A stretch of DNA of 64,000 nucleotides from Brachybacterium paraconglomeratum (lineage in GTDB: Bacteria; Actinomycetota; Actinomycetes; Actinomycetales; Dermabacteraceae), in NCBI RefSeq assembly GCF_003994255.1, contig NZ_ML133851.1, positions 1 through 64,000 on the forward strand. Reading direction: 5' to 3'. Under the pieces are notes generated by a model. It was not told the origin of the DNA and ran no database searches. It saw only the letters and a program-made list of their open reading frames with translations. Positions 43,631-54,253 of the stretch are shown in pieces. How positions within the stretch are numbered: position 1 is the stretch's first letter; each line of letters starts with the position of its first letter. A program made the translations under genes and the position numbers.

Positions 43631-44257
43631 TCAGCCGGTCGGTGCGGGGCTCGGATGCTCGCGATGCAGGCGGCGCAGGACCCCGTAGCCGGCATGGTCG
43701 GTCGCGACCTCCTCGGCGGTCAGCGCGAAGACGAGGTGGTCGCGCCAGCCGCCGTCGACGTGGATCGCCGCGCGGCGCAGCCCCTCGGGGCGCAGGTTCA
43801 GCTTCTGGACCACGCGCAGGCTCGGCGCGTTCTCGGGCCGCACGGTCACCTCGACCCGGTGCAGGCCCAGCTCGGCGAAGAGGTGGTCGATCACCAGCGC
43901 CGCCGCGCGCGGCGCCAGTCCGCGGCCGGCCATCTCCCGGTCCACCCAGTAGCCGAGCACCGCCGAGCGCACCGCCCCGTACTGGATGGGGCCCGCGGTG
44001 ATCTGCCCGACCACCCGTCCTCCGACGACCATCGCCAGCGGGAGGGAGGTCCCCAGCCGCGCCTGCTCGTCGGCCCAGCGGCGCAGGGTGCGGAAGTCCG
44101 CGGGCCCGCGCTCGCTCAGCGGGTCCGTCGCGTCCCACGGCCGCAGCCAGTCGGCGCTGCGGGCACGCAGCCGCTCGAAGTCTCCGCGGTCGCGCCGTCG
44201 CAGCGGGCGCAGCGTCAGCTCCCCGTCGCGCAGGACCAGGGGCCACACGTGAACCAT
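43631..44257 (-). CDS. GNAT acetyltransferase, RimJ/RimL type
   Basis: A 208-residue N-acetyltransferase resembling ribosomal-protein serine/alanine acetyltransferases. It shows GELTLRPLRRRDRGDFERLR near residue 12, AMVVGGRVVGQITAGPIQYG near 76, the acetyl-CoA block SAVLGYWVDREMAGRGLAPR near 98, HLFAELGLHRVEVTVRPENA near 126 and SLRVVQKLNLRPEGLRRAAI near 148. It corresponds by position to Rv0995 (rimJ) of M. tuberculosis. TACGAT lies exactly 6 bases before the ATG (leaderless). Divergent from the fcl gene; galU and glp normally found between are missing. Confidence 0.87.
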   Translation of the reverse strand: MVHVWPLVLRDGELTLRPLRRRDRGDFERLRARSADWLRPWDATDPLSERGPADFRTLRRWADEQARLGTSLPLAMVVGGRVVGQITAGPIQYGAVRSAVLGYWVDREMAGRGLAPRAAALVIDHLFAELGLHRVEVTVRPENAPSLRVVQKLNLRPEGLRRAAIHVDGGWRDHLVFALTAEEVATDHAGYGVLRRLHREHPSPAPTG

Positions 44258-44443
44258 CGCGTCATCGTAGACGTCCGACGGACTCGCCTGCGCGTTCTCC
44301 CGCCGTGTGCGACTCTGGGCCGTGGACGCCCGGCCTCGGCCGATGCGCCGCCGACCGGGGCCTCCCTCCCCCGGGTCGGCGCGCCGGGCGGAGAGCCGGC
44401 GCCTGCGCAGGAGCAGTGCGCGCAGCAGGAGAAGGAGGCACTC

Positions 44444-45106
44444 GTGGACGAGCAGCTCGTGGACAAGCAGTCGGAGAAGAAGGCGCTGCGCACGACGCTG
44501 CGCGCGGACCGGCGTGCCGTGTACGGCGCGGACCCCGGCCGGCGCTCCCGCGAGGCGGAGGCGATCCTCGCGCATGCCGCGGGGATCGTCGCGGACATCG
44601 AGGCGCTGGCCGCACGTCGCGAGGAGGCCGGGGACCCGGCCCCTCGCGTCGCCGCCTTCCATCCCACCCCGACGGAGGCCGACGTGATGCCGCTGGCCTC
44701 CGCCCTCGCCGCGCGGGGCGCGGAGCTCGTGTTCCCCGCCGCCGCCGGGCCGGAGCTCGAGTGGATCCGCTGGGACGGGGTCTCCGACTTCGCCGACTCC
44801 CCCGGGCGCGGCTTCGGGAAGGAGCCCCGGGGCGAGCGGCTCCGGCCCGATGCGCTCTCCGGGGCCGTGCTCGTGCTCGCCCCTGCGCTCTCCGTGGACC
44901 GCTCCGGCACCCGGATCGGGCACGGCGCCGGCTACTACGACAGGGCGCTGACCACCCTTCCCTCCGAGGCGCGGGTGGTGGTCGTGATCCATCCGCACGA
45001 GCTGCTCGCGGCCGGGACGCTCCCCCGCGAGGAGCACGACGTGCCGATCCGCGAGGTGCTGACGGCCGACGGGTTCGTCTCGCTGGTCACCTCCGATCCC
45101 GTCTGA
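44444..45106 (+). CDS. 5-formyltetrahydrofolate cyclo-ligase
   Basis: A 220-residue enzyme converting 5-formyl-THF to 5,10-methenyl-THF with ATP. It carries KKALRTTLRADRRAVYGADP near residue 12, VAAFHPTPTEADVMPLASAL near 68, ELVFPAAAGPELEWIRWDG near 92, and the C-terminal substrate/ATP signature SVDRSGTRIGHGAGYYDRAL near 150 followed by HPHELLAAGTLPREEHDVPI. The GTG at 44444 is preceded by GAAGGAGG at ideal distance. First gene of the fcl-ruc-SAF-mscL series on the plus strand. Confidence 0.92.
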   Translation: MDEQLVDKQSEKKALRTTLRADRRAVYGADPGRRSREAEAILAHAAGIVADIEALAARREEAGDPAPRVAAFHPTPTEADVMPLASALAARGAELVFPAAAGPELEWIRWDGVSDFADSPGRGFGKEPRGERLRPDALSGAVLVLAPALSVDRSGTRIGHGAGYYDRALTTLPSEARVVVVIHPHELLAAGTLPREEHDVPIREVLTADGFVSLVTSDPV

Positions 45107-45177
45107 GCGCCGCGCGTCGTAGACTTCCTGCGGCCGCCCGTGCGCGGCCCGCACATCGACCATCCCGGAGGACCCGC

Positions 45178-45513
45178 GTGCCCACGTACGTCTATGCCTG
45201 CAAGAACTGCGGACATCGTTTCGAGCAGTACCAGAGCTTCAGCGAGGACTCGCTGACCACCTGCCCCGAGTGCGCGCAGGAGGCCCTGCGGAAGGTCTTC
45301 GACTCGGTGGGCATCGTCTTCAAGGGCTCGGGCTTCTACTCGACGGACTCGGCGACCTCGGGCGCCTCCACGGTGGGCGGGGGCTCCTCCTCCGATGGGG
45401 CGGGCAGCTCCGCCTCGTCCTCGGAGGGATCGGCCGGCTCGTCCTCCGCCGGCTCGTCCTCGGGCGGTTCCTCGGCGGGCTCCGCCTCGCAGCCGGCCGC
45501 CGCGGCCTCCTGA
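45178..45513 (+). CDS. FmdB-type zinc-ribbon protein (Ruc-like)
   Basis: A 111-residue protein: zinc ribbon PTYVYACKNCGHRFEQYQSF with Cys8/Cys11 and TCPECAQEALRKVFDSVGIV with Cys29/Cys32, then FKGSGFYSTDS and a 60-residue Ser/Gly/Ala disordered tail. This matches M. tuberculosis Rv0991c (Ruc), a redox-regulated chaperone that unfolds and is activated on oxidation of its four cysteines; family name FmdB/CxxC_CxxC_SSSS. All four cysteines are present. GTG start follows CGGAGGACC. Directly behind fcl as in mycobacteria. Chaperone function is by analogy. Confidence 0.87.
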   Translation: MPTYVYACKNCGHRFEQYQSFSEDSLTTCPECAQEALRKVFDSVGIVFKGSGFYSTDSATSGASTVGGGSSSDGAGSSASSSEGSAGSSSAGSSSGGSSAGSASQPAAAAS

Positions 45514-45593
45514 CCTCTCCTCCCCATCGCCCCGCCGTCCACTGCGGGGCGCGATCCGTCGCGCCGTCACAGGGTCGGCCCTAGCGTCGGGGC

Positions 45594-46226
45594 ATGCTCA
45601 CTCGACTGCTCCCCCACCTGCCGACCTGGCGCCGGGCCCTGCGCCGTCGGCGCCGCACGCTGGCGGTGCTCGTCGTGGCCGCCGCCGCGGTGCTGCTGGT
45701 GCCCTCGCTCGTGCCGGGCTCGGTGACCGGGACGGAGGTGGTGGTCGCCGACGAGGACCTGCCGACCGGCACCACCCTGGAGGCAGAGCAGATGCGCACC
45801 GTCGAGGTCGCGAGCTCGCTGGTGCCCTCCGGTGCCGCGACCGCTGCGGAGGACCTCGTGGGAGAGCGCCTCGCCGCCCCGGTCGCCGAGGGCGGACCGA
45901 TCCTCGCCGGGGACCTCCTCGGCGCCGGCGAGGACCCCCTCCCCGAGGGGACGGCGCTGCTGGCCGTCCCCGTGCCGGAGGTGCTGCTGCCGCATCTTCG
46001 ATCGGGGACGCGGATCGAGCTGCTGATGAGCGATCCCGTGGACGGGTCCGCGACCCGCATCCCCGCGGAGATCCGTTCCCTCTCCGCCGCCGCGACGAGC
46101 ACGGGAGCGCTCAGCACAGGGACCGATACCGGTGTCCAGGCGCTTGTCCTCGTGGATCGGCAGCGGTCTGGAGAAGTCGCTCACGCTCTCGGTACGTCGA
46201 ACGTCATGGTGTCCGTGATCCGCTAG
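45594..46226 (+). CDS. SAF-domain membrane-anchored protein (CpaB/RcpC-like)
   Basis: A 210-residue protein with an Arg-rich N-terminus, one membrane helix (TLAVLVVAAAAVLLVPSLVP, residues 22-41) and an extracytoplasmic SAF domain: VVVADEDLPTGTTLEAEQMR near 49, LVGERLAAPVAEGGPILAGD near 88, and a C-terminal AVPVPEVLLPHLRSGTRIEL beta region. Similar proteins participate in Flp pilus assembly, but no tad/cpa genes are nearby, so the role is unknown. TAGCGT (45582-45587) lies exactly 6 bases before the ATG (leaderless). It sits between ruc and mscL, a conserved actinobacterial neighbourhood. Confidence 0.82.
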   Translation: MLTRLLPHLPTWRRALRRRRRTLAVLVVAAAAVLLVPSLVPGSVTGTEVVVADEDLPTGTTLEAEQMRTVEVASSLVPSGAATAAEDLVGERLAAPVAEGGPILAGDLLGAGEDPLPEGTALLAVPVPEVLLPHLRSGTRIELLMSDPVDGSATRIPAEIRSLSAAATSTGALSTGTDTGVQALVLVDRQRSGEVAHALGTSNVMVSVIR

Positions 46227-46286
46227 AGTCCGAGCGGGCCGTGACTTCGGTTCTCCCTCATCCCCCATCTTGAGAAGGAACTCCCC

Positions 46287-46709
46287 ATGAAGGGCTTCAA
46301 GGACTTCGTCATGCAGGGCAACGTCATCGACCTCGCGGTCGGTGTCGTGATCGGCGGCGCGTTCACCGCGCTGGTCACCGCCTTCGTCGACAACCTCATC
46401 AACCCGGTCGTCGCCGCCGCGGGCGGCGCGGACAGCGTCGAGGGCTTCGGCTTCAAGATCTTCGAGAACAACGAGGCGACCTTCATCAACTTCGGTGCCG
46501 TGATCTCCGCGATCATCACCTTCCTGATCACCGCGGCCGTCGTCTACTTCGTCTTCGTGATGCCGATGACCAAGGCCCGCGAGGCGGCCAACCGTCGCAA
46601 GGGCGTCGAAGAGGAGGTCGAGGCGGCTCCCGAGGACATCGTGCTCCTCTCCGAGATCCGCGACCTGCTCAAGACCCAGAACCCCCAGGGCGGCAACCCC
46701 CAGGTCTGA
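46287..46709 (+). CDS. mscL: Large-conductance mechanosensitive channel
   Basis: A 140-residue channel that opens under membrane tension to release solutes on osmotic downshock. It begins MKGFKDFVMQGNVIDLAVGV (N-terminal amphipathic helix into TM1), with VVIGGAFTALVTAFVDNLIN through residue 40, periplasmic loop to about 70, TM2 INFGAVISAIITFLITAAVV and the cytoplasmic helix ending EIRDLLKTQN. Length and motifs are typical. ATG follows GAGAAGGAACTCCCC; a likely -10 TAGAGT lies near 46225. Ends at an 18-bp terminator. Confidence 0.97.
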   Translation: MKGFKDFVMQGNVIDLAVGVVIGGAFTALVTAFVDNLINPVVAAAGGADSVEGFGFKIFENNEATFINFGAVISAIITFLITAAVVYFVFVMPMTKAREAANRRKGVEEEVEAAPEDIVLLSEIRDLLKTQNPQGGNPQV

Positions 46710-46752
46710 TCCTGGTCCGTTCCACCCTGGCGCGGCATCGCCCGCGCACCCC

Positions 46753-46790
46753 ACGACGGGGGCGGCACCACCTGGTGCCGCCCCCGTCGT
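46753..46790 (+). terminator. Hairpin terminator after mscL
   Basis: A perfect 18-bp stem (46753-46770 with 46773-46790) with a two-base gap, 43 bases after the mscL stop. Confidence 0.88.
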
Positions 46791-46884
46791 CGTTCCCGGG
46801 GTGGAGCTCGTTTCCCGGCCAGGACCCGCGCGCGAGACCGGTGCCCGCCGCGGCGCCGAGGCGGTATGCGATAGCGTCCCCCGG

Positions 46885-47889
46885 GTGACCCGCTCCTCCA
46901 CCGCCCCGAAGGGCACCACCCGCCCCGGGGAGCCCGCCGTCCAGGGCGCGGAGGACGCGGCCGCTGCGGACGGCCCCGATCCCGAGGCGATGATCGAGGC
47001 GACGATCGCCTGGTACGCGGAGACCGCCCGCGACCTCCCCTGGCGCTCTCCCGACGCGACGGCCTGGGGGATCCTCGTCTCCGAGGTGATGCTGCAGCAG
47101 ACCCCCGTGGTGCGGGTGCTGCCGCGCTGGCTGGAGTGGATGCAGCGCTGGCCCGAGCCGGCCGACCTCGCCGACGCCCCGACCTCCGAGGTGCTGCGCG
47201 CCTGGGATCGGCTCGGCTATCCGCGCCGTGCGCTGCGCCTGCAGGAGTGCGCGCGCGAGATCGTGAGCGCGCACGGGGGCGTGGTCCCCCGCGGCGAGGA
47301 GCGGCTGCGATCGCTGCCCGGGATCGGCGAGTACACCGCCGCCGCGGTCACCGCCTTCGCCCACCACGACCGCGCCGTAGTCGTGGACACCAACATCCGG
47401 CGCGTCCTCGCCCGCGCCGTCCGCGGCAGGGCGCTGCCGGACCGCTCCTACTCCGCCGCCGAACGGGCGCTCGCCACGCACACGCTGCCCGCGGAGCGTG
47501 AGCGGTCGGTGGCGTGGAACCAGGCCGTGATGGAGCTCGGCGCGCTGGTGTGCACTGCGCGGACGCCCCGCTGCGTCCAGTGCCCCCTCGCGAGGGTCGG
47601 CTGCGCGTGGGTCGCCGCGGGCCGCCCCGAGCCCGAGGAGGACACGCGACGCCGTCAGTCCTTCGAGGGGACGGACCGGCAGATGCGCGGGCGGATCATG
47701 GCGCTGCTGCGCGAGCAGGGCACGGCCGGTCCTGCGATGCTCGCAGCGCTGGATCCCGAGGATCCGGTGCGGGTGGAGCGCTGCGTGCGCTCCCTGCTGG
47801 CCGACGGGCTCGCAGCGGTGGCGGAGGAGGCGGGAGGGGCCGCCGCGGCGGGCGACGCCGGCGCGCTCCCCGGCCTGCGTCTGCCCTGA
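46885..47889 (+). CDS. mutY: A/G-specific adenine DNA glycosylase
   Basis: A 334-residue base-excision-repair enzyme removing adenine opposite 8-oxoguanine. Catalytic Glu in GILVSEVMLQQTPVVRVLPR near residue 60, helix-hairpin-helix LRSLPGIGEYTAAAVTAF near 140, and catalytic Asp in AVVVDTNIRRVLARAVRGRA near 165. The 4Fe-4S cysteines read C-x6-C-x2-C-x6-C (near residue 222), one longer in the last spacing than the usual x5. The C-terminus is the actinobacterial short form with FEGTDRQMRGRIMALLREQG rather than a NUDIX-like domain. GTG 46885 is chosen because TAGCGT lies exactly 7 bases upstream (leaderless); an in-frame ATG at 46801 would precede the promoter. Confidence 0.92.
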   Translation: MTRSSTAPKGTTRPGEPAVQGAEDAAAADGPDPEAMIEATIAWYAETARDLPWRSPDATAWGILVSEVMLQQTPVVRVLPRWLEWMQRWPEPADLADAPTSEVLRAWDRLGYPRRALRLQECAREIVSAHGGVVPRGEERLRSLPGIGEYTAAAVTAFAHHDRAVVVDTNIRRVLARAVRGRALPDRSYSAAERALATHTLPAERERSVAWNQAVMELGALVCTARTPRCVQCPLARVGCAWVAAGRPEPEEDTRRRQSFEGTDRQMRGRIMALLREQGTAGPAMLAALDPEDPVRVERCVRSLLADGLAAVAEEAGGAAAAGDAGALPGLRLP

Positions 47890-47926
47890 GGCACCGCGCA
47901 AGCCCTGAAGCACGGCGCCGACGGGC

Positions 47927-48448
47927 TCAGGCGCTCCGGTCGAGCTGCTTGATCATGCGGGTGTTGCCCAGGGTGTTGGGCTTGACCCGGGCGAGGTCCA
48001 GGAACTCCGCGATCCCCTCGTCCGGGGAGCGCAGCAGCTGGCTGTAGATCTCCGGGTCGACCGTCTCGGCCATCTCCTCGAAGCCGTGACGTGCGAAGAA
48101 CTCGACCTCGAAGGTCAGGCAGAACACGCGCTCGAGACCGAGCTGCACGGCCCGGTCCAGCAGCGCCTCCAGCATCCGGTGGCCGAGGCCCGTGCCGCGC
48201 ACCGTGTCGGACACGGCGAGGGTGCGCACCTCCGCGAGGTCCTCCCACATCACGTGCAGGGCGCCGCACCCCACCACCGTGCCGTCCTCGTCGACCGCGA
48301 CGAGGAACTCCTGGACGGCCTCGTAGTAGGAGACGAGGTCCTTGCCCAGCAGGATCCCGGTATGGGTCATCGGCTCGACGATCGCGTTGATGGCGCGGAC
48401 GTCGGCCGGGAGCGCGGGACGGATCTGTGCGCCGGTGCCTGAGGTCAT
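47927..48448 (-). CDS. Amino-acid N-acetyltransferase (GNAT, ArgA-like)
   Basis: A 173-residue GNAT resembling stand-alone N-acetylglutamate synthases of Actinobacteria. Features: QIRPALPADVRAINAIVEPM near residue 8, LGKDLVSYYEAVQEFLVAVD near 34, VGCGALHVMWEDLAEVRTLA near 59, acetyl-CoA loop VRGTGLGHRMLEALLDRAVQ near 83, VFCLTFEVEFFARHGFEEM near 109 and RVKPNTLGNTRMIKQL near the end. If so it supplies N-acetylglutamate for arginine synthesis; no arg genes are nearby. ATG overlaps the DedA stop (ATGA), so it is translated with that gene. Confidence 0.82.
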   Translation of the reverse strand: MTSGTGAQIRPALPADVRAINAIVEPMTHTGILLGKDLVSYYEAVQEFLVAVDEDGTVVGCGALHVMWEDLAEVRTLAVSDTVRGTGLGHRMLEALLDRAVQLGLERVFCLTFEVEFFARHGFEEMAETVDPEIYSQLLRSPDEGIAEFLDLARVKPNTLGNTRMIKQLDRSA

Positions 48449-49269
48449 GCGGGGCTGTCCTCTCCGTGGACGGTGGTGGCGGCGTCGGCCTCGGCGTCCG
48501 CGCCGGGGCCGGTGCCGACGGCGGAGCCGGCGCCGACGGCGGAACCGGTGCCGACGCCTGTGCCGGTCTCGACGGCGGAGCCGGCCTCTGCGTCGGCCTC
48601 GGCGTCGCGACGCTCGGCATCGCGGCGCTCGGCGCGACGGTCGAGCCAGCGGTGCACGGCCGCGATGATCCGCTCGACCACCAGTGCCATCACGATCGCG
48701 GCGACGAGCGCCACGGTGATCGCGAGCAGGTGGTTGTTCTCGAACCAGGCGCCGGCGACCGCGCCGATCGCGCAGGAGTACACCGCCCACACAAACGTGG
48801 ACAGCAGCGAGCGGGGCCAGAACAGGCGGTGCGGGTAGTGCACGGCGCCCGCGACGAGGTTCACGGCGGTGCGGCCGAAGGGGATGTAGCGGGCCGTCAT
48901 GAGGAAGACCAGGGCCCGCTTGCGCAGCCCGTTCTCCGCGGCCTCGACCGCGCGTCGACCCTTGCCCCCGCGCAGGAAGCGGAAGCGCTCCCAGCCGATC
49001 TTGTTGCCCAGGAGATAGCCGAGGTTGTCCCCGGTGAAGGCGCCGGCCCAGGCCGCCAGCCCGATCAGGATGATCGAGGGTCTTCCGGAGCTCGACCACA
49101 GCGAGGACAGGGACACGATCGTCGACTCGCTGGGGACGGTCGGGAAGAAGCCGTCCAGGGCGGCGAAGGCGTAGACGACGAGGTGGACCCACCAGGCGTC
49201 GCCGATCTGGAGGATCCAGTCCTCCAGGACGCCGGTCAGCGAGAGGAGACGATCGAGCAGCTCTCCCAT
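48445..49269 (-). CDS. DedA-family membrane protein
   Basis: A 274-residue VTT/DedA protein, a group linked to flipping of undecaprenyl phosphate and membrane homeostasis. It shows VYAFAALDGFFPTVPSESTI near residue 33, IGLAAWAGAFTGDNLGYLLG near 69, and MTARYIPFGRTAVNLVAGAV near 124 (the conserved R/G-bearing loop), with about 5 hydrophobic segments to residue 200. The last 70 residues are cytoplasmic, Arg/Asp-rich then a Gly-Thr-Val-Ala low-complexity tail made of short GTG-GSAVG-type repeats. First gene of a two-gene unit with the GNAT. Confidence 0.88.
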   Translation of the reverse strand: MGELLDRLLSLTGVLEDWILQIGDAWWVHLVVYAFAALDGFFPTVPSESTIVSLSSLWSSSGRPSIILIGLAAWAGAFTGDNLGYLLGNKIGWERFRFLRGGKGRRAVEAAENGLRKRALVFLMTARYIPFGRTAVNLVAGAVHYPHRLFWPRSLLSTFVWAVYSCAIGAVAGAWFENNHLLAITVALVAAIVMALVVERIIAAVHRWLDRRAERRDAERRDAEADAEAGSAVETGTGVGTGSAVGAGSAVGTGPGADAEADAATTVHGEDSPA

Positions 49270-49397
49270 GGGTCCTTCCGGTCAGGGGTCCCGCGGCCCC
49301 ATGGGGGCCGCTGCGCTCCGGGACGAGATCCCGTGACCGGTGATCCCGGTCCGGGAGTGCTCCGCGCTCCGGCGAGCGACCGGAGGCGGGATCGGTC

Positions 49398-49431
49398 ACG
49401 GCCCGGCTCCCGCGGGCGGGGGCCGGGCCGT
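49398..49431 (-). terminator. Hairpin terminator after clpC
   Basis: Perfect 10-bp arms 49398-49407 and 49422-49431 with a 14-base GC-rich loop, 10 bases past the clpC stop. Confidence 0.65.
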
Positions 49432-49440
49432 GGCCCGAGC

Positions 49441-52029
<2,589 letters not shown>

Positions 52030-52062
52030 GGTCCTCCCCCATTCGGTGGTGGTGATGGATCG

Positions 52063-52131
52063 AGAGTACGCGGATCGGGCGGGGATTCCCCGTGTGTTCG
52101 CCGCGGGCGTGATGGCTGTTCGCCGTGGGCA
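52063..52131 (-). promoter_or_regulatory. clpC promoter with two ClgR-like operators
   Basis: On the minus strand a -10 TACTCT (52068-52063) puts the start near 52056. Written on the plus strand, GTTCGC-N5-GCG (52096-52109) and GTTCGC-N5-GCA (52118-52131) match the ClgR consensus described in streptomycetes. They are direct repeats 22 bp apart, at about -40 to -53 and -62 to -75, positions expected for an activator. ClgR is known to activate clp genes in Actinobacteria; no clgR gene is in this window. Confidence 0.55.
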
Positions 52132-52262
52132 TGACGACCCGCTCCACCGGTGGCCGCGGGATCCCGACACGCGCCGCCGACCCGCCGGTCGGGTGCCACG
52201 GGACGATCGGGCCCGCCCCGTATCATGGCGTGCGTCACATCCCCTTCCCCAAGGAGCACCTC

Positions 52263-52505
52263 ATGGGCGCCATCGTCGGCGGAATCATCCTCTTCGTCCT
52301 GGGAGCCATCGCGCGCTTCGCCCTCGAGATCGACATGCCGGGGGTGGACTCGGCCATGCTCGGCACCATCCTGATGGTCGCGGGAGCGGTGCTGTTCCTC
52401 GTCGGCCTGCTGCTGATGCTGCGCTCGCGCAAGACCGTGGTGGACACCCAGAACGCTCCGGGGCACAGCGTCTCCGAGCGCCGCGACCCCCCGCCGAACG
52501 TCTGA
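52263..52505 (+). CDS. DUF6458-family small membrane protein
   Basis: An 80-residue protein with two membrane helices (VGGIILFVLGAIARFAL, residues 5-21, and MLGTILMVAGAVLFLVGLLL, residues 32-51) joined by EIDMPGVDSA, then a positively charged and polar tail (RSRKTVVDTQ). It matches the small actinobacterial DUF6458 family, of unknown function. ATG follows CCCCAAGGAGCACC; TATCAT at 52221-52226 may be its -10. It is divergent from clpC and closed by its own terminator. Confidence 0.82.
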   Translation: MGAIVGGIILFVLGAIARFALEIDMPGVDSAMLGTILMVAGAVLFLVGLLLMLRSRKTVVDTQNAPGHSVSERRDPPPNV

Positions 52506-52520
52506 GGGTCACGACCCGAC

Positions 52521-52554
52521 CGAGGCGGCATCCCCTGTGAGGGGTGCCGCCTCG
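52521..52554 (+). terminator. Hairpin terminator after the DUF6458 gene
   Basis: A 15-bp stem with one bulged base (arms 52521-52536 and 52540-52554) starts 16 bases past the stop codon. Confidence 0.75.
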
Positions 52555-52710
52555 TCGCTGTGCAGGCGGCGAGGCGCCCGGCGCGGGCGCGGCGACCCCG
52601 GGCGGACGCCTGCGGACACGAGATACGCTGATGGGCACGACCGCCCGGGGCCGCGCGAGGCAGCACGCCGACCGGCCGCGAGGCGAGTGACGAGCAGCGA
52701 ACGGAGAGAC

Positions 52711-54192
52711 ATGGCAGACCTGGACGTGACCCGCGCGGATGCGGTGCTGATCGGCGGCGGCATCGCCAGCGCGACCCTCGCCGCGATGCTCACCGAGCTC
52801 GAGCCGGACTGGGACATCGTGGTCCTCGAGCGCCTGGACTCCCTCGGCGCGGAGTCCAGCGACGCATGGAACAACGCCGGGACCGGGCACAGCGCGCTGT
52901 GCGAGCTGAACTACACCCCGCAGGACGTGGACGGCTCCGTCAGCCCCGCCAAGGCCATCGCGATCAATGAGCAGTTCCAGGTCTCTCGCCAGTTCTGGAC
53001 CCACCTCGTGGAGAACGACCGGATCGGCGACCCCTCCCACTTCATCCACACCGTCCCGCACATGAGCTTCGTGCACGGGATGGAGAACGCGGACTACCTG
53101 CGACGCCGCCACGAGGCGCTCGTCGCCAACCCGCTCTTCGACCGCATGGAGTTCACCACCGAGCACGCCCGGCTCGCCGAGTGGGCGCCGCTGGTCTCCG
53201 AGGGACGCCCGGTCACCGAGACCATCGCCGCGACCTGGTCGCCCGACGGCACCGACGTCGACTTCGGGGCCCTGACCCGGGAGATGCTCGACTTCGCCTC
53301 CCGCGCCGGGACCACCGTCGCCACCGGCTCCGAGGTCGTGGACCTGCGCCGCATGGGCAACGACTGGGGCGTCATGGTGCGCAGCACGGCCGACGACTCC
53401 CTGCGCGTGGTGCGTGCGCCGTTCGTGTTCGTCGGCGCGGGCGGCTACGCCCTGCCGCTGCTGCAGAAGTCCGGGATCGAGGAGATCCGCGGCTTCGGCG
53501 GCTTCCCGATCTCGGGCCAGTGGCTGCGCTGCACCGACCCGGCCGTCATCGCGCGGCACGACGCGAAGGTGTACGGAAAGGCCGCCGTCGGCGCCCCGCC
53601 GATGAGCGTCCCGCACCTGGACACCCGGTACGTCGGCGGGAAGCGCTCGCTGATGTTCGGCCCGTACGCGGGCTGGTCGCCGAAGTTCCTCAAGTCCGGC
53701 TCCTACACGGACCTCTTCGAGTCGATCAAGCCCTCGAACCTCACCCAGATGATGGCGGTCGCGCCGCCGAACCTCGACCTCATGGTCTACCTCGGCTCGC
53801 AGCTCGCCGCGACCACCCACAAGCGCTTCGAGGCGCTGCTGGAGTACATGCCCGACGCCGACATGTCCGACTGGGAGGAGGTCACCGCCGGGCAGCGCGT
53901 CCAGGTGATCGCCCCCGACAAGAAGAAGCACGGCGTGCTGCAGTTCGGCACCCAGCTGATCACCGCGGCCGACGGGTCGATCGGCGGCATGCTCGGCGCC
54001 TCCCCCGGCGCGTCGACCGCGACGAGCATCATGCTCACGATGCTCGAGAAGATGTTCCCCCAGCGCATCGAGGCGTGGCGACCCGCGCTCAAGCAGATGG
54101 TCCCCAGCTGGGGCACCCACCTCTCGGAGGATGCGGAGCTCGCGCACCGCACCCTCGAGCGGACCGCCGCCGCCCTCGACCTCACCCACTGA
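52711..54192 (+). CDS. mqo: Malate:quinone oxidoreductase
   Basis: A 493-residue membrane-associated FAD enzyme that oxidises malate and reduces menaquinone in the TCA cycle. Features: VTRADAVLIGGGIASATLAA (FAD) near residue 5, WDIVVLERLDSLGAESSDAW near 34, NNAGTGHSALCELNYTPQ near 55, RAPFVFVGAGGYALPLLQKS near 235, and the C-terminal HGVLQFGTQLITAADGSIGG and MLGASPGASTATSIMLTML. The ATG follows ACGGAGAG. It precedes lutABC on the same strand with a 61-base gap, so malate and lactate oxidation may be co-expressed. Confidence 0.96.
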   Translation: MADLDVTRADAVLIGGGIASATLAAMLTELEPDWDIVVLERLDSLGAESSDAWNNAGTGHSALCELNYTPQDVDGSVSPAKAIAINEQFQVSRQFWTHLVENDRIGDPSHFIHTVPHMSFVHGMENADYLRRRHEALVANPLFDRMEFTTEHARLAEWAPLVSEGRPVTETIAATWSPDGTDVDFGALTREMLDFASRAGTTVATGSEVVDLRRMGNDWGVMVRSTADDSLRVVRAPFVFVGAGGYALPLLQKSGIEEIRGFGGFPISGQWLRCTDPAVIARHDAKVYGKAAVGAPPMSVPHLDTRYVGGKRSLMFGPYAGWSPKFLKSGSYTDLFESIKPSNLTQMMAVAPPNLDLMVYLGSQLAATTHKRFEALLEYMPDADMSDWEEVTAGQRVQVIAPDKKKHGVLQFGTQLITAADGSIGGMLGASPGASTATSIMLTMLEKMFPQRIEAWRPALKQMVPSWGTHLSEDAELAHRTLERTAAALDLTH

Positions 54193-54253
54193 GAGCCACC
54201 CGGCCTCGCCCACTGCGCGTCGACGACGACGCCTCGCCGCTCCAGGAGAGCTC

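Noticed and set aside
46801-46884. Longer mutY start at ATG 46801
   Set aside because: It would place the start upstream of the TAGCGT -10 element; the extra 28 residues are unlike any MutY N-terminus.
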